Assembly (NCBI RefSeq): GCF_022180385.2
Contig: NZ_BQME02000002.1
Location: forward strand, 372,001-436,000
DNA length: 64,000 nucleotides
From: Paenibacillus sp. L3-i20
GTDB taxonomy: Bacteria; Bacillota; Bacilli; Paenibacillales; Paenibacillaceae
Direction: 5' to 3'
Positions 36,720 through 45,323 of the stretch are shown here, one piece after another; the stretch's first letter is position 1, and every line of letters begins with the position of its first letter. Below the pieces are notes generated by a model. The model was given only the letters and a program-made list of their open reading frames with translations. It was not told the DNA's origin and ran no database searches. Both the position numbers and the translations under genes were made by a program.

Positions 36720-37244
36720 ATGAGCGAGAAGTGGTTTACAGTCGGCAATATTGTTAATACGCACGGCATCCGTGGTGAAGTGAAGGTGTTATCGCAATCA
36801 GACTTTGCTGAGGAACGATTCGCAGTCGGCAAAAAGTTGAAAATGGTTAATGAAGCGACTGGTGAGTCACGTGAAGTGAAAATTGTAGCGTCTCGAGAGC
36901 AGAAGAAAATATATATTTTAAGACTTGATGGTTTTACGAATATTAATGAAGTAGAAAAATATAAAGGCTGGGCTTTAAAAATATCTGAAGCTGAGCAAGG
37001 CGCGCTTGAAGAAGGACAATACTATTATCATGAAATTATCGGCTGCGAAGTTATGACGGACGAAGGTGAAAGCTTGGGCGTTATTTCTGAAATATTGAGC
37101 CCTGGTGCCAATGACGTTTGGGTAGTCGATCGTCCAAAAGGGAAAGGAAGTTCCATACTCATCCCAGTTATCGATGAAGTGGTTCTCCAAGTGAATGTTG
37201 CAGACAAGAAGGTAACGGTTCATTTGATGGAAGGATTGATTTAG
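36720..37244 (+). CDS. rimM: 16S rRNA processing protein RimM
   Basis: 174 aa from ATG 36720 with GAAGGA upstream. N-terminal RimM domain (FTVGNIVNTHGIRGEVKVLS) and C-terminal PRC barrel (YYYHEIIGCEVMTDEGESLG, SILIPVIDEVV). Assists 30S maturation by binding S19. Three bases from trmD. Confidence 0.97.
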   Translation: MSEKWFTVGNIVNTHGIRGEVKVLSQSDFAEERFAVGKKLKMVNEATGESREVKIVASREQKKIYILRLDGFTNINEVEKYKGWALKISEAEQGALEEGQYYYHEIIGCEVMTDEGESLGVISEILSPGANDVWVVDRPKGKGSSILIPVIDEVVLQVNVADKKVTVHLMEGLI

Positions 37245-37247
37245 CAA

Positions 37248-37997
37248 ATGAGAATTGATGTACTTACGTTGTTTCCTGAAATGTTCGATGGTGTGTTCAA
37301 CGCTAGCATATTAGGTAAAGCAAAGGATAAAGGAATCGTATCGCTCGAAGCAATCAACTTCCGTAATTATTCGAATAACAAACATAATACAGTCGATGAT
37401 TATCCCTATGGCGGTGGTGGAGGAATGGTGCTGAAGCCTGAACCAGTATTCGCTGCTGTTGAGGATCTTCAGACGGAGCCTGGCAAGAAACCTCGCGTTA
37501 TACTCATGTGTCCCCAAGGCGCGCCATTCACACAGCGTAAAGCAGAAGAGCTGGCTGGTGAAGAGCATCTAGTGCTCATTTGTGGCCATTATGAAGGTTA
37601 TGATGAGCGTATTCGCAAGCATTTGGTAACGGATGAGATATCTGTAGGGGATTATGTATTAACTGGTGGAGAGATTCCAGCGATGACGGTTATTGATAGT
37701 GTCGTTCGTTTGCTGCCAGGTGTATTAGGAAATGAAACGTCTGCAGTAACAGATTCCTATAGTACTGGACTGCTTGAGCATCCTCACTATACAAGACCGC
37801 CAGAGTTTCGAGGCTTGCGTGTACCGGATATTCTTGTATCGGGTCATCATGCTAAGATCGAGACTTGGCGCAGGGAGCAATCGCTTCTGCGGACGTTACA
37901 ACGCCGACCAGATCTGCTTGAAGGAGTAGAGCTTACGAATAAAGAACGTCAATGGCTTAAAGGTATGGAAGCAAGCATGAAGGAAAGTCAACAATAA
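37248..37997 (+). CDS. trmD: tRNA (guanine(37)-N1)-methyltransferase TrmD
   Basis: 249 aa, SPOUT knot enzyme. [17 protein letters not shown] start, [15 protein letters not shown], and the knot SAM site [20 protein letters not shown]. Methylates G37 of tRNAs reading CUN, CCN and CGG to prevent frameshifting. Confidence 0.98.
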   Translation: MRIDVLTLFPEMFDGVFNASILGKAKDKGIVSLEAINFRNYSNNKHNTVDDYPYGGGGGMVLKPEPVFAAVEDLQTEPGKKPRVILMCPQGAPFTQRKAEELAGEEHLVLICGHYEGYDERIRKHLVTDEISVGDYVLTGGEIPAMTVIDSVVRLLPGVLGNETSAVTDSYSTGLLEHPHYTRPPEFRGLRVPDILVSGHHAKIETWRREQSLLRTLQRRPDLLEGVELTNKERQWLKGMEASMKESQQ

Positions 37998-38035
37998 GGG
38001 AATGCGGTCTCCACAGGAGGCTGCATTCCCTTATT
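37993..38035. terminator. Bidirectional terminator between convergent trmD and SLH-CAP genes
   Basis: Perfect 13-bp arms AATAAGGGAATGC (37993-38005) and GCATTCCCTTATT (38023-38035). It begins within the trmD stop region and serves both convergent units. Confidence 0.88.
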
Positions 38036-38053
38036 TGTTGTGAATGTTAGTTT

Positions 38054-39508
38054 TTAATTTGTATCGTCTAGAGGAGTGTAAAAGTCTTGGGTGTAATAAA
38101 CTTTATAGCGTCCACCGAATGCTACGCCGGTTCCTAACCGCTGGAGCTCATCATTTAAAATCGTTGCACGATGTCCCGTAGTCGAATTAAGTAAATTATA
38201 GTGAGTAAATATGCTATTTTCAAAGCCAGCCGCAATATTTTCTGATGCGATCCGGAATGTGATGCCACCTGCTCTAAAGCGATCGAACGGAGTTTGTTTT
38301 TTAAGGTTTTTATGATTGAAAAAGTTATTTTTCATCATATCTGCACTATGGGCTTTGGCTGCTATGTTAGCTGTCGTATCCCACTGCAATAAATTAATGC
38401 CACGTATTGCTCGCTCCGAATTGACCAGTTCAAACAATTGTTTTTCCAAAGCAACCCGATGTTCATCTTGCATGGTGGAAAATTCATGCCTCTTCAATCC
38501 ATCAACTTGCTGCAGCATACCAATTACTAGATCGTTAGCATGGGCATCAATAAACAATGTGTATCGGATTCCACTTTTCGAAAAAGCATAGTAGGTATGA
38601 TCAGTTTTTGTAAGTATTTCACCGATTAATTTTTTCTTTGTATCAGCAAGCGATTGATTAAGTTTGATCCCGTCTGAACTGAACCAATTGCTCGGAGTAT
38701 TGGCATATAAGGCAACGATTTTGTTATCAAGTACTCCGAATAAGGCGTATTTCTTGTAGTCTTCCTTGCCTAAATTGTACACATACCACTTAAAATCGTA
38801 TTCACTTGGATCGATTCGTAGTGGTTTGCCCAGTATAAAAAGCAGTTTATTCACGTGATCGTTAATCGCGATAGAATGAAGGGAAGTTTTCTCCTCCATA
38901 ATTTTTGTCGTAGAAAGAGAAGCAGTATGTCTCTTAAGCATGTAAATAAAGGTTAAAGCCTCAGCACGTGTTACTTTGTCGTTTGCAGCGAATCCTTTAA
39001 CCGTTGCTGATGAACGGCCTTTGGAGATGCCTTGGTCGAGAAGCCATTGGATAGCTGTGTTCTGCACAAAATGTTTGCCATTAACAGAGGATGCTATTAA
39101 TAAGGCAACTTGTCCTCTGCTAAAGCTGCCGCGTTCATTGTTAAATATAATAGGCCAGCCCATCGTTTGTGCGTATGTATAATATGGTTTGTGCCACTCG
39201 TTACCGAACCCTTCTTGACTTAGGTTAGCAACATTATAGGCTCTCATGAACAAAGCAAGAAATTCCGCTTCACTCACGGATTTGTCCGGTTGAAAAGTAC
39301 CATCCTCGTATCCTCTTACTAGATTTTCATTTAATGCCCATTCAATGTATGATTTGGCCCAGTGATTTTCTATATCTTGGTGGGAGGAGGCTTTCGCTAA
39401 AATTGGAATAAAGAAAAAGGAAAGGATCAATAATAATGTGATAAGAGCAATCCATAGTTTAAACCGGACCGACATTGCTCCATGGCAACGTCTAATGACT
39501 TCTGACAA
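38054..39508 (-). CDS. Secreted SLH-domain protein with CAP (SCP/YkwD) domain
   Basis: 484 aa from TTG 39508, supported by GGAGG 9 nt upstream. Signal peptide about 12-41, cleavage near AKA-SS. Three SLH motifs follow (about 43-195; the first, IENHWAKSYIEWALNENLVR, is clear, the second degenerate), anchoring the protein to pyruvylated wall polymer. Residues about 205-345 look like the CAP-associated N-terminal domain, and 350-480 are the CAP domain with cavity residues in AKAHSADM, SENIAAG and TTGHRATIL. YkwD-like proteins are surface or spore-related; function unknown. It interrupts the usual trmD-rplS pair, on the opposite strand. Confidence 0.92.
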   Translation of the reverse strand: MSEVIRRCHGAMSVRFKLWIALITLLLILSFFFIPILAKASSHQDIENHWAKSYIEWALNENLVRGYEDGTFQPDKSVSEAEFLALFMRAYNVANLSQEGFGNEWHKPYYTYAQTMGWPIIFNNERGSFSRGQVALLIASSVNGKHFVQNTAIQWLLDQGISKGRSSATVKGFAANDKVTRAEALTFIYMLKRHTASLSTTKIMEEKTSLHSIAINDHVNKLLFILGKPLRIDPSEYDFKWYVYNLGKEDYKKYALFGVLDNKIVALYANTPSNWFSSDGIKLNQSLADTKKKLIGEILTKTDHTYYAFSKSGIRYTLFIDAHANDLVIGMLQQVDGLKRHEFSTMQDEHRVALEKQLFELVNSERAIRGINLLQWDTTANIAAKAHSADMMKNNFFNHKNLKKQTPFDRFRAGGITFRIASENIAAGFENSIFTHYNLLNSTTGHRATILNDELQRLGTGVAFGGRYKVYYTQDFYTPLDDTN

Positions 39509-39579
39509 AAAACTACACCTCCAGCCTACTTATTACTTCATCCTAAGTATACATGAAGAAGGCAATAAGAATAAACGTG

Positions 39580-39608
39580 TTGATTTATATATATATCTAT
39601 GTTAAAAT
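39580..39608 (+). promoter_or_regulatory. Sigma-A promoter for rplS
   Basis: -35 TTGATT (39580-39585), 17-bp AT-rich spacer, -10 TAAAAT (39603-39608). This gives rplS its own promoter after separation from trmD, with a leader of about 95 nt. Confidence 0.7.
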
Positions 39609-39627
39609 TTCTATTGTTGTTCATAAA

Positions 39628-39700
39628 GTCGGGCGGTCCGCTATAAGCAATGATCGACTCAAGGGAGTTCGGGAGCTTACATGAACGTCTATGGTGGAAG
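39628..39700 (+). ncRNA. Candidate L19 (rplS) mRNA leader
   Basis: Between promoter and rplS RBS the leader can fold: TAAGC (39644-39648) with GCTTA (39675-39679), enclosing CGACTC (39655-39660) with GAGTTCG (39665-39671). It carries a GGGCGGTCCGCT segment at 39631-39642. A structured L19 leader for autoregulation is known in Firmicutes; membership in that family is plausible but not verified. Confidence 0.45.
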
Positions 39701-39711
39701 GAGTGAACTCA

Positions 39712-40053
39712 ATGAATATTGTACAAGCAATTACACAAGAGCAAATGCGCAGTGATCTTCCAAACTTTCGCCCAGGCGACACTTTGAAGGTACACGTTAA
39801 AGTAATCGAGGGCACGCGCGAGCGTATCCAGTTGTTCGAAGGCGTTGTTATTAAACGTCGCGGCGGCGGAATTAGCGAAACTTTTACGGTGCGTAAAATC
39901 TCGTACGGTGTAGGTGTGGAAAGAACTTTCCCGCTTCATTCGCCTAAGATTGACAAAATCGACGTTGCTCGCCGTGGTAAAGTACGTCGCGCTAAGTTGT
40001 ACTACTTGCGTGAACTACGCGGTAAAGCTGCTAGAATTAAAGAAATCCGTTAA
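39712..40053 (+). CDS. rplS: 50S ribosomal protein L19
   Basis: 113 aa from ATG 39712 with GGAAGGAGTG upstream; the longer frame from 39691 would place the RBS inside the gene. [20 protein letters not shown] and [20 protein letters not shown] are diagnostic. Confidence 0.98.
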   Translation: MNIVQAITQEQMRSDLPNFRPGDTLKVHVKVIEGTRERIQLFEGVVIKRRGGGISETFTVRKISYGVGVERTFPLHSPKIDKIDVARRGKVRRAKLYYLRELRGKAARIKEIR

Positions 40054-40065
40054 GATGGAACGTCA

Positions 40066-40095
40066 AGAGGGGCTTGCGAAATCAAGCTCCTTTTC
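40066..40095 (+). terminator. Terminator after rplS
   Basis: AGGGGCTTG (40068-40076) with CAAGCTCCT (40083-40091), one G-U, 6-nt loop, then TTT. It precedes the lepB RBS, so lepB may depend on read-through or its own promoter. Confidence 0.75.
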
Positions 40096-40151
40096 GTTAT
40101 TTCAATTGTGACATCTACATAATGAATGCTGAAAGAAAGAAGGCGGAAAAT

Positions 40152-40856
40152 ATGGATTCGCAGCATCGTAATGATGAAGAAAATACATTCACAACGGATG
40201 ATAATAAGCAGACGGATGACTCGCGTAATCAATCAGGTCAAACACCTGACCGTTCTGAGACACATAGTCGGAAACCAGAAAAGAAAAGCAAAGCTTACAC
40301 AGAAATTGTAGAGTGGACTAAAGCGATTGTAATTGCAGTAGTACTCGTGTTTTTGATTCGTATGTTTCTATTCTCACCTTATATAGTAGACGGCCCTTCC
40401 ATGGAGCCGAATTTCGAGACTGGCGAACGGTTGATTGTTAATAAAATATTGTATACCTTCACAGAACCGAAGTTTGGTGAAGTCGTCGTATTTGATGTCC
40501 CTGAGCAAAATCGCAAGTTTATTAAAAGGGTAGTCGGAGTACCAGGCGATAAGATTCGCCTAGAAGGTGACGATCTCTATTTAAATGATGTAAAGGTAGA
40601 AGAACCGTATATTAAGGAAGCAATTGAACAAGCGCACGCAAAAGGTGAACTATACAACAAACGTGACAATTTCCCTAACGAAATGATTTCTGAAACGGTA
40701 GTTCCAGAAGGTATGATTTTCGCTCTTGGAGATAATCGTAGCAATAGTACTGACAGTCGTAGTATCGGTTTCGTCAAAGATGATGAAATTGTTGGGCGTG
40801 CTGATGTTATTTTTTGGCCACTTAACAAACTAGAGTTTATTAAGCATCGGTATTAA
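40152..40856 (+). CDS. lepB: Type I signal peptidase
   Basis: 234 aa from ATG 40152 with AAGAAGGCGG upstream. A charged, Asp/Gln/Ser-rich cytosolic region of about 50 residues precedes one membrane helix (57-76). Catalytic Ser83 is in DGPSMEPNF and Lys125 in FIKRVVGVPGD; GDNRSNSTDSRSIG is the conserved end box. Cleaves Sec/Tat signal peptides outside the membrane. The location after rplS and before rbgA is as in several Bacilli. Confidence 0.96.
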   Translation: MDSQHRNDEENTFTTDDNKQTDDSRNQSGQTPDRSETHSRKPEKKSKAYTEIVEWTKAIVIAVVLVFLIRMFLFSPYIVDGPSMEPNFETGERLIVNKILYTFTEPKFGEVVVFDVPEQNRKFIKRVVGVPGDKIRLEGDDLYLNDVKVEEPYIKEAIEQAHAKGELYNKRDNFPNEMISETVVPEGMIFALGDNRSNSTDSRSIGFVKDDEIVGRADVIFWPLNKLEFIKHRY

Positions 40857-40869
40857 ATGAGGTGAAAGA

Positions 40870-41757
40870 ATGAGCATTCAATGGTTTCCGGGTCATATGA
40901 CCCGTGCAAAGAGGCAAATACAGGACAAGTTGAAACTAATCGATATTGCCATAGAGCTATTAGATGCGAGAGTTCCGTTATCGAGTCGTAACCCAATGGT
41001 GGATGAAATTTTGCATGGTAAGCCAAGGCTTATCGTCCTTAATAAATCGGATCTGGCAGATCCGAAGACAACTGAGAAATGGATGACTTACTTTGCTCAT
41101 GAAGGTCATGAGTGTGTTTCAGTGGACTCCTCCACAGGGACAAAAGTAGGCGAAATTCCAATTAAGGCAAGAGAAATTTTGCAAGATAAAATTAACAGAC
41201 AGATTTCAAAAGGTATTAATCCTCGTGCGGTCAGAGGGTTGATCGTAGGAATTCCGAACGTTGGTAAATCTACATTGATTAATAAGCTTGCTGGACGCAG
41301 TATTGCAATTACTGGCGATAGACCAGGTGTCACTAAAGGACAACAATGGATCAAGGTCGGTACTCAAATGGAGCTTCTAGATACACCCGGTATTTTATGG
41401 CCGAAGTTTGAGGATCAATTGGTTGGTTTTCGTCTAGCGATGACTGGAGCGATTCGTGAGCAGATTCTTAATATAGATGAAATTGCCTATTTCGCGATTA
41501 AAGAGCTAGCAGACCGTTATTGGCCTGCGCTACAGGAAAGATATGATTTGGAAACTCCGCCAAGTGACATTGAGGATAATCAAGAGATCGTTCGAATAAT
41601 GGAAGACATTGGTCGTCGTCGAGGTTGTTTGATTGGTGGAGGGCGTGTTGATTTGGAGAAGGCTTCTGGCATTATTTTGCGAGACCTGAGAGCAGGTAAG
41701 TTAGGGCGAATAACGCTTGAAGCACCCTATGACAATATGCCCGTTAGAAAGAAGTAG
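40870..41757 (+). CDS. rbgA: Ribosome biogenesis GTPase RbgA (YlqF)
   Basis: 295 aa. Circularly permuted GTPase: NKSDLAD (G4) comes before GIPNVGKSTLINKL (G1) and DTPGILWPKF (G3). N-terminus SIQWFPGHMTRAKRQI is diagnostic. Required for late 50S assembly (L16, L27, L36 incorporation). Confidence 0.98.
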   Translation: MSIQWFPGHMTRAKRQIQDKLKLIDIAIELLDARVPLSSRNPMVDEILHGKPRLIVLNKSDLADPKTTEKWMTYFAHEGHECVSVDSSTGTKVGEIPIKAREILQDKINRQISKGINPRAVRGLIVGIPNVGKSTLINKLAGRSIAITGDRPGVTKGQQWIKVGTQMELLDTPGILWPKFEDQLVGFRLAMTGAIREQILNIDEIAYFAIKELADRYWPALQERYDLETPPSDIEDNQEIVRIMEDIGRRRGCLIGGGRVDLEKASGIILRDLRAGKLGRITLEAPYDNMPVRKK

Positions 41758-41785
41758 CTTAAAGTGAGAACGGGGGACAAATGAC

Positions 41786-42394
41786 GTGCTGCAATATGAA
41801 CAGTCTCTATGGGGCGAAGGTTTTACCTCGATTGCAGGTGTTGACGAGGTCGGACGTGGCTGCTTATTTGGAGATGTTGTTGCTGGAGCGGTTATTTTAC
41901 CGCCTGGGCTCGTTATCGAAGGTGTTAACGATTCTAAAAAGCTATCGGAAAAGAAGCGTGAGCAGCTTTACGAAGTTATTGCAAGTTCCGCTATTGCTTG
42001 GTCGGTAGCGAGAGTGGATGCTTCGGTCGTCGATGATATTAATATTAAACAAGCTGCCAGGCTTGCTATGAAGATAGCAGTGGAATCGTTGCAAGTAGCT
42101 GCTGATTATTTGCTTGTAGATGCAGAGAAAGTTGATCTTGCATTGCCACAGCAGTCCATAATTAAAGGCGATGCTACAAGTCAGTCTATCGCTGCGGCTT
42201 CCATCATGGCGAAGGTGACTAGAGATAGGCTTTGTGTAGGTGAATGGGAAGAACAATTTCCTGAATACGGCATTGCGATTCATAAGGGATATGCAACAAA
42301 ATTACATCGCGAGCGGCTACTCCAGTATGGACCAAGTAGCGAGCATAGGAGAACATTTCTTCGCAAGCTACTTGGAGAAGAGTCGACCAAATAA
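41786..42394 (+). CDS. rnhB: Ribonuclease HII
   Basis: 202 aa, GTG 41786 with GGGGG upstream. GVDEVGRGCLFGDVVAGAVI holds the first Asp-Glu of the DEDD site, with LVDAEKVDL and IAAASIMAKVTRD further on. The usual linker is GPLFGPV; here it is CLFGDVV, a minor variant. Removes ribonucleotides from DNA. Confidence 0.96.
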   Translation: MLQYEQSLWGEGFTSIAGVDEVGRGCLFGDVVAGAVILPPGLVIEGVNDSKKLSEKKREQLYEVIASSAIAWSVARVDASVVDDINIKQAARLAMKIAVESLQVAADYLLVDAEKVDLALPQQSIIKGDATSQSIAAASIMAKVTRDRLCVGEWEEQFPEYGIAIHKGYATKLHRERLLQYGPSSEHRRTFLRKLLGEESTK

Positions 42395-42427
42395 ATGTAA
42401 AGAATAATACGTTTGTTTATTGGCGAA

Positions 42428-42475
42428 TAACGCCCAATTTGGGGTTATGCTGATAGATGGGCGTATTTTTTTTTT
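42428..42475 (+). terminator. Terminator after rnhB
   Basis: ACGCCCA (42430-42436) with TGGGCGT (42458-42464), one A, then a T10 tract. Confidence 0.88.
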
Positions 42476-42582
42476 GTTACTGATGTTGCTCGTATTTGGA
42501 AAATGAGGCGGTATGCTGAAGTGGATTTTACGACGTTGGAAACAATCCTTTGAAGCTTACCCTTCATGGATAGAGTAGAAGG

Positions 42583-42590
42583 GCCGATAT
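42583..42590 (+). promoter_or_regulatory. Sigma-D-like -10 element before ylqG
   Basis: GCCGATAT is an exact match to the -10 box of the flagellar sigma factor SigD. The expected TAAA -35 box at 15 bp is replaced by TCAT, so it is only a candidate; it lies 49 bp before a flagellar hook-length-like gene. Confidence 0.4.
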
Positions 42591-42638
42591 AAAACATATA
42601 TCGTGGTAGCGTAACTTGCTGCTGGAGGAGAAATGATC

Positions 42639-44570
42639 GTGAATATCAGTCAAATGATGAGGGGTCTACTGGGTGATACTATTGCCGGCGACTCGAGGGC
42701 TATGGAACTGAAAGCAGGCCAAGTAGTTAGAGGCGTTGTTCTACAAATGCTTGAAAATAATGAAGCTGTCGTACAAATTAATGGTGTACAGGTACGAGCA
42801 AAGCTGGAAGTTCCGCTTCAACCCGGTCAATCAGCAATGCTGCAAGTACAGCCTGAATCAAATGGATCAGTGATTACGCTTAAACCAGTAGATCTAAGCG
42901 CTTCTGGCTTGCTGGACGATACTTTTAGAGATTATGCCAAGTTGCTCGGTTTACCTGATCAACGCTGGGCTTTGGATATTATAAAGGATTTAAGGAGAGA
43001 AGGATTCCCGTTTAATCGGATGACGTCGAGGGCCTTTCAGGAAGCAGCGGCTTCAATGCCGCAAGGAGCCGATCAGGAGCAATGGATGCAAGCAACAGCA
43101 GCAACTTTCAAAAGAGGCTTGCCAATGACAGCAGCTACTATTGGTTCCATGGAGCAAGCGATGTTCGGAAAAGGAACGCATGAACTTTTGGACACGCTCA
43201 AGGGACAACTAGGAAGTTTTATTGCTTCGGAAGTAGAAATGGCTCAAAAGGAAGGGAAAGTAACACAAGCAGCGGCACGAGTTCTCGCGTTATTAGAGCA
43301 AGGTGCAGCATTGCTGCGAGGAGCTCCAAGTTCAAGTGAAAGAGTAAATGCTCACAATATAGGAACTAATACAACTGCTGTACAAACTGAAACTGAAAAG
43401 ATACAAGGGAGTTCCTTGGTTACGCAAATAGCTGCCAATAGCAGTGATGATATTAATACGATACGCAGTGGATCGGAACGAGCAGTTGCCACGTCAGCGA
43501 ATTGGCTCAGTGGGATGATGAAGTGGCTTGGTGTCGACCACGAACTGCAATTGGCAAAAGCAGCTACTGCTGAAGATCAATTACAAGCAGGTTCTAATTC
43601 ACGGAAAAGTACACCTGCGTCGGATAACAGGGAAACGATGCGTTCTCAAGTAGTGTCTTCCGAGAGAGCCGGACAAGCTCCATTATTAAGAGGCACTGAT
43701 ATTGGAGCTGTGAATGTAACAATATCATCGAATCTGGCGAATACAACGGGTGCTCCGAATTTGGTGAATGCTGGGAATGGTTCGAATCTTGTAGATGCAG
43801 AAACTTATAAAAATGTGGATACCGATAACGGAACTGCAATCAAGCAGGATACTAGTCAACTACAAGGAGGAAGTCCACGAGCTGCGTTACAAACAAATTT
43901 GCTTAGTGGATCGCTGTATCCTATCTTGAATCAGGATGCTTCTGGCTTAGATATTTCTGGAGCTAGTCAAAACCCTCAAGGGGTGCAGCAACAGGCGACT
44001 GGGCAGGACTCAATGAAAAGTGCTTTATTAACGTTAATGGCCTCTAATGATACTCCAGCAGCGATTAAGGAAACTGCCCAGCAGCTTATTCATCAGATTA
44101 CAGGTCAGCAGCTTCTTTTGGCTCCTGAACGAAATAGTTCGGTGTTTACTCATGTGACGATGTTTATTCCGCTGCAAGATCAACATGGCAGTAGCACCGC
44201 ATCCGTTCATATCCAGACGAGAAGGGGACGCAGAGGTGAGCTAGATGCGGACAATTGCCGATTGCTCTTTAACTTATCAATGAAATCATTGGGAGATACT
44301 CTAGTTGATGTAAATGTGACGGATAAGATTGTTAGTCTTAATGTGTGGAATGATCATCCTGCAATAACTGAGCTCATTGAAGGCTCGAGGGCTGATATTA
44401 CTGATCGATTAAAGGAAACGGGCTACCAGCTATTATCTCTTCGATCTACGCCGCTTCCAACCAATAGCGATGATACAACTACAACAGAGCAGAAGGTGAA
44501 ACGTCAGGTGCCGCCTGATCTGTCGCAATTTTCTTCTACTCGCTACAAAGGAGTGGATTTTAAAGCATGA
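42639..44570 (+). CDS. ylqG: YlqG: FliK C-terminal-domain-like protein
   Basis: 643 aa from GTG 42639 (GGAGG at 42624-42628, 10 nt away; ATG 42633 is too close). N-terminal residues about 20-90 look like a small beta domain (AGQVVRGVVLQMLENNEAVV). The centre (about 240-460) is low-complexity Ser/Thr/Asn/Gln, as in hook-length regulators. The C-terminal 120 residues (HVTMFIPLQDQHGSSTASVH, LLFNLSMKSLGDTLVDVNVT) resemble the FliK/Flg_hook domain. It overlaps ylqH by 4 nt. Function outside motility is unproven. Confidence 0.8.
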   Translation: MNISQMMRGLLGDTIAGDSRAMELKAGQVVRGVVLQMLENNEAVVQINGVQVRAKLEVPLQPGQSAMLQVQPESNGSVITLKPVDLSASGLLDDTFRDYAKLLGLPDQRWALDIIKDLRREGFPFNRMTSRAFQEAAASMPQGADQEQWMQATAATFKRGLPMTAATIGSMEQAMFGKGTHELLDTLKGQLGSFIASEVEMAQKEGKVTQAAARVLALLEQGAALLRGAPSSSERVNAHNIGTNTTAVQTETEKIQGSSLVTQIAANSSDDINTIRSGSERAVATSANWLSGMMKWLGVDHELQLAKAATAEDQLQAGSNSRKSTPASDNRETMRSQVVSSERAGQAPLLRGTDIGAVNVTISSNLANTTGAPNLVNAGNGSNLVDAETYKNVDTDNGTAIKQDTSQLQGGSPRAALQTNLLSGSLYPILNQDASGLDISGASQNPQGVQQQATGQDSMKSALLTLMASNDTPAAIKETAQQLIHQITGQQLLLAPERNSSVFTHVTMFIPLQDQHGSSTASVHIQTRRGRRGELDADNCRLLFNLSMKSLGDTLVDVNVTDKIVSLNVWNDHPAITELIEGSRADITDRLKETGYQLLSLRSTPLPTNSDDTTTTEQKVKRQVPPDLSQFSSTRYKGVDFKA

Positions 44571-44881
44571 GCAAGGAGCAAGAAGGTAGGGATCGCAAGA
44601 TGTCACTTCGCAAAGCGGTAGCACTTAAGTACGAACCCGGGGAACGGAGTGCTCCTGTTCTAATTGCGAAAGGGAATGGTCAAATTGCAGATCGTATTTT
44701 GGAAAAGGCAAAAGAAAATGGGATTCCAGTACAAGAGGATGCGTCATTAGTAGAAGTGTTATCCAAACTTGATGTTGATCAGGAAATTCCGGCTGAGCTG
44801 TATGCTCTAGTAGCTGAAATTTTGAGTTTCGTTTACCAATCTGATCGTAAAGCGAGGGATTGGAGCCATGTCAACGAATAA
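44567..44881 (+). CDS. ylqH: YlqH: FlhB C-terminal-domain-like protein
   Basis: 104 aa. Resembles only the cytoplasmic export-switch domain of FlhB/YscU (AVALKYEPGERSAPVLIAKG, then GIPVQEDASLVEVLSKL), without membrane part. The autocleavage motif NPTH of FlhB is absent, replaced around EPGE. It pairs with the FliK-like YlqG, mimicking the FliK-FlhB switch. Overlaps yraN by 14 nt. Confidence 0.88.
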   Translation: MSKEQEGRDRKMSLRKAVALKYEPGERSAPVLIAKGNGQIADRILEKAKENGIPVQEDASLVEVLSKLDVDQEIPAELYALVAEILSFVYQSDRKARDWSHVNE

Positions 44882-45239
44882 ACAGCGTATTGGAAAGTTA
44901 GGCGAAGAGGAAGCTTGTCGAAGATTGATGGAAGCTGGTTATACCATAAGAGAAATGAACTGGCGTTCACGGCGTGGAGAGTTGGATATTGTCGCTGCTA
45001 GGGGAGAAAAGTTGATTTTCATAGAAGTAAGAACACGTGGAGCTACAAGCGCTGGTCGATTCGGCTCAGCCGCAGAATCTGTAGATTATCGGAAGCAGCA
45101 ACAGGTTAGAGTGATAGCTCAATCGTATTTACAATACATTAAAAGATTTGATACCCCTATCCAGTTTGACGTAATAGCCATTCTGGTAGGGGAGGACGAT
45201 GTCATTCAAGAATATAGACATTATGAAGCTGCGTTTTGA
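44868..45239 (+). CDS. yraN: UPF0102 family nuclease-like protein YraN
   Basis: 123 aa. PD-(D/E)xK-like fold: GEEEACRRLMEAGYTIREMN, then RRGELDIVAARGEKLIFIEV with Asp and Glu in the right places. Biochemical role not established; often next to rnhB or comM, and here it lies before comM (convergent). Confidence 0.93.
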   Translation: MSTNKQRIGKLGEEEACRRLMEAGYTIREMNWRSRRGELDIVAARGEKLIFIEVRTRGATSAGRFGSAAESVDYRKQQQVRVIAQSYLQYIKRFDTPIQFDVIAILVGEDDVIQEYRHYEAAF

Positions 45240-45323
45240 TATTGAAACTTAAAGCGACTTGTTGTATCTAAAGTCCAATGTAGAATATAAAAATTATATA
45301 TTGTGATTACGATTAAGTATTGA

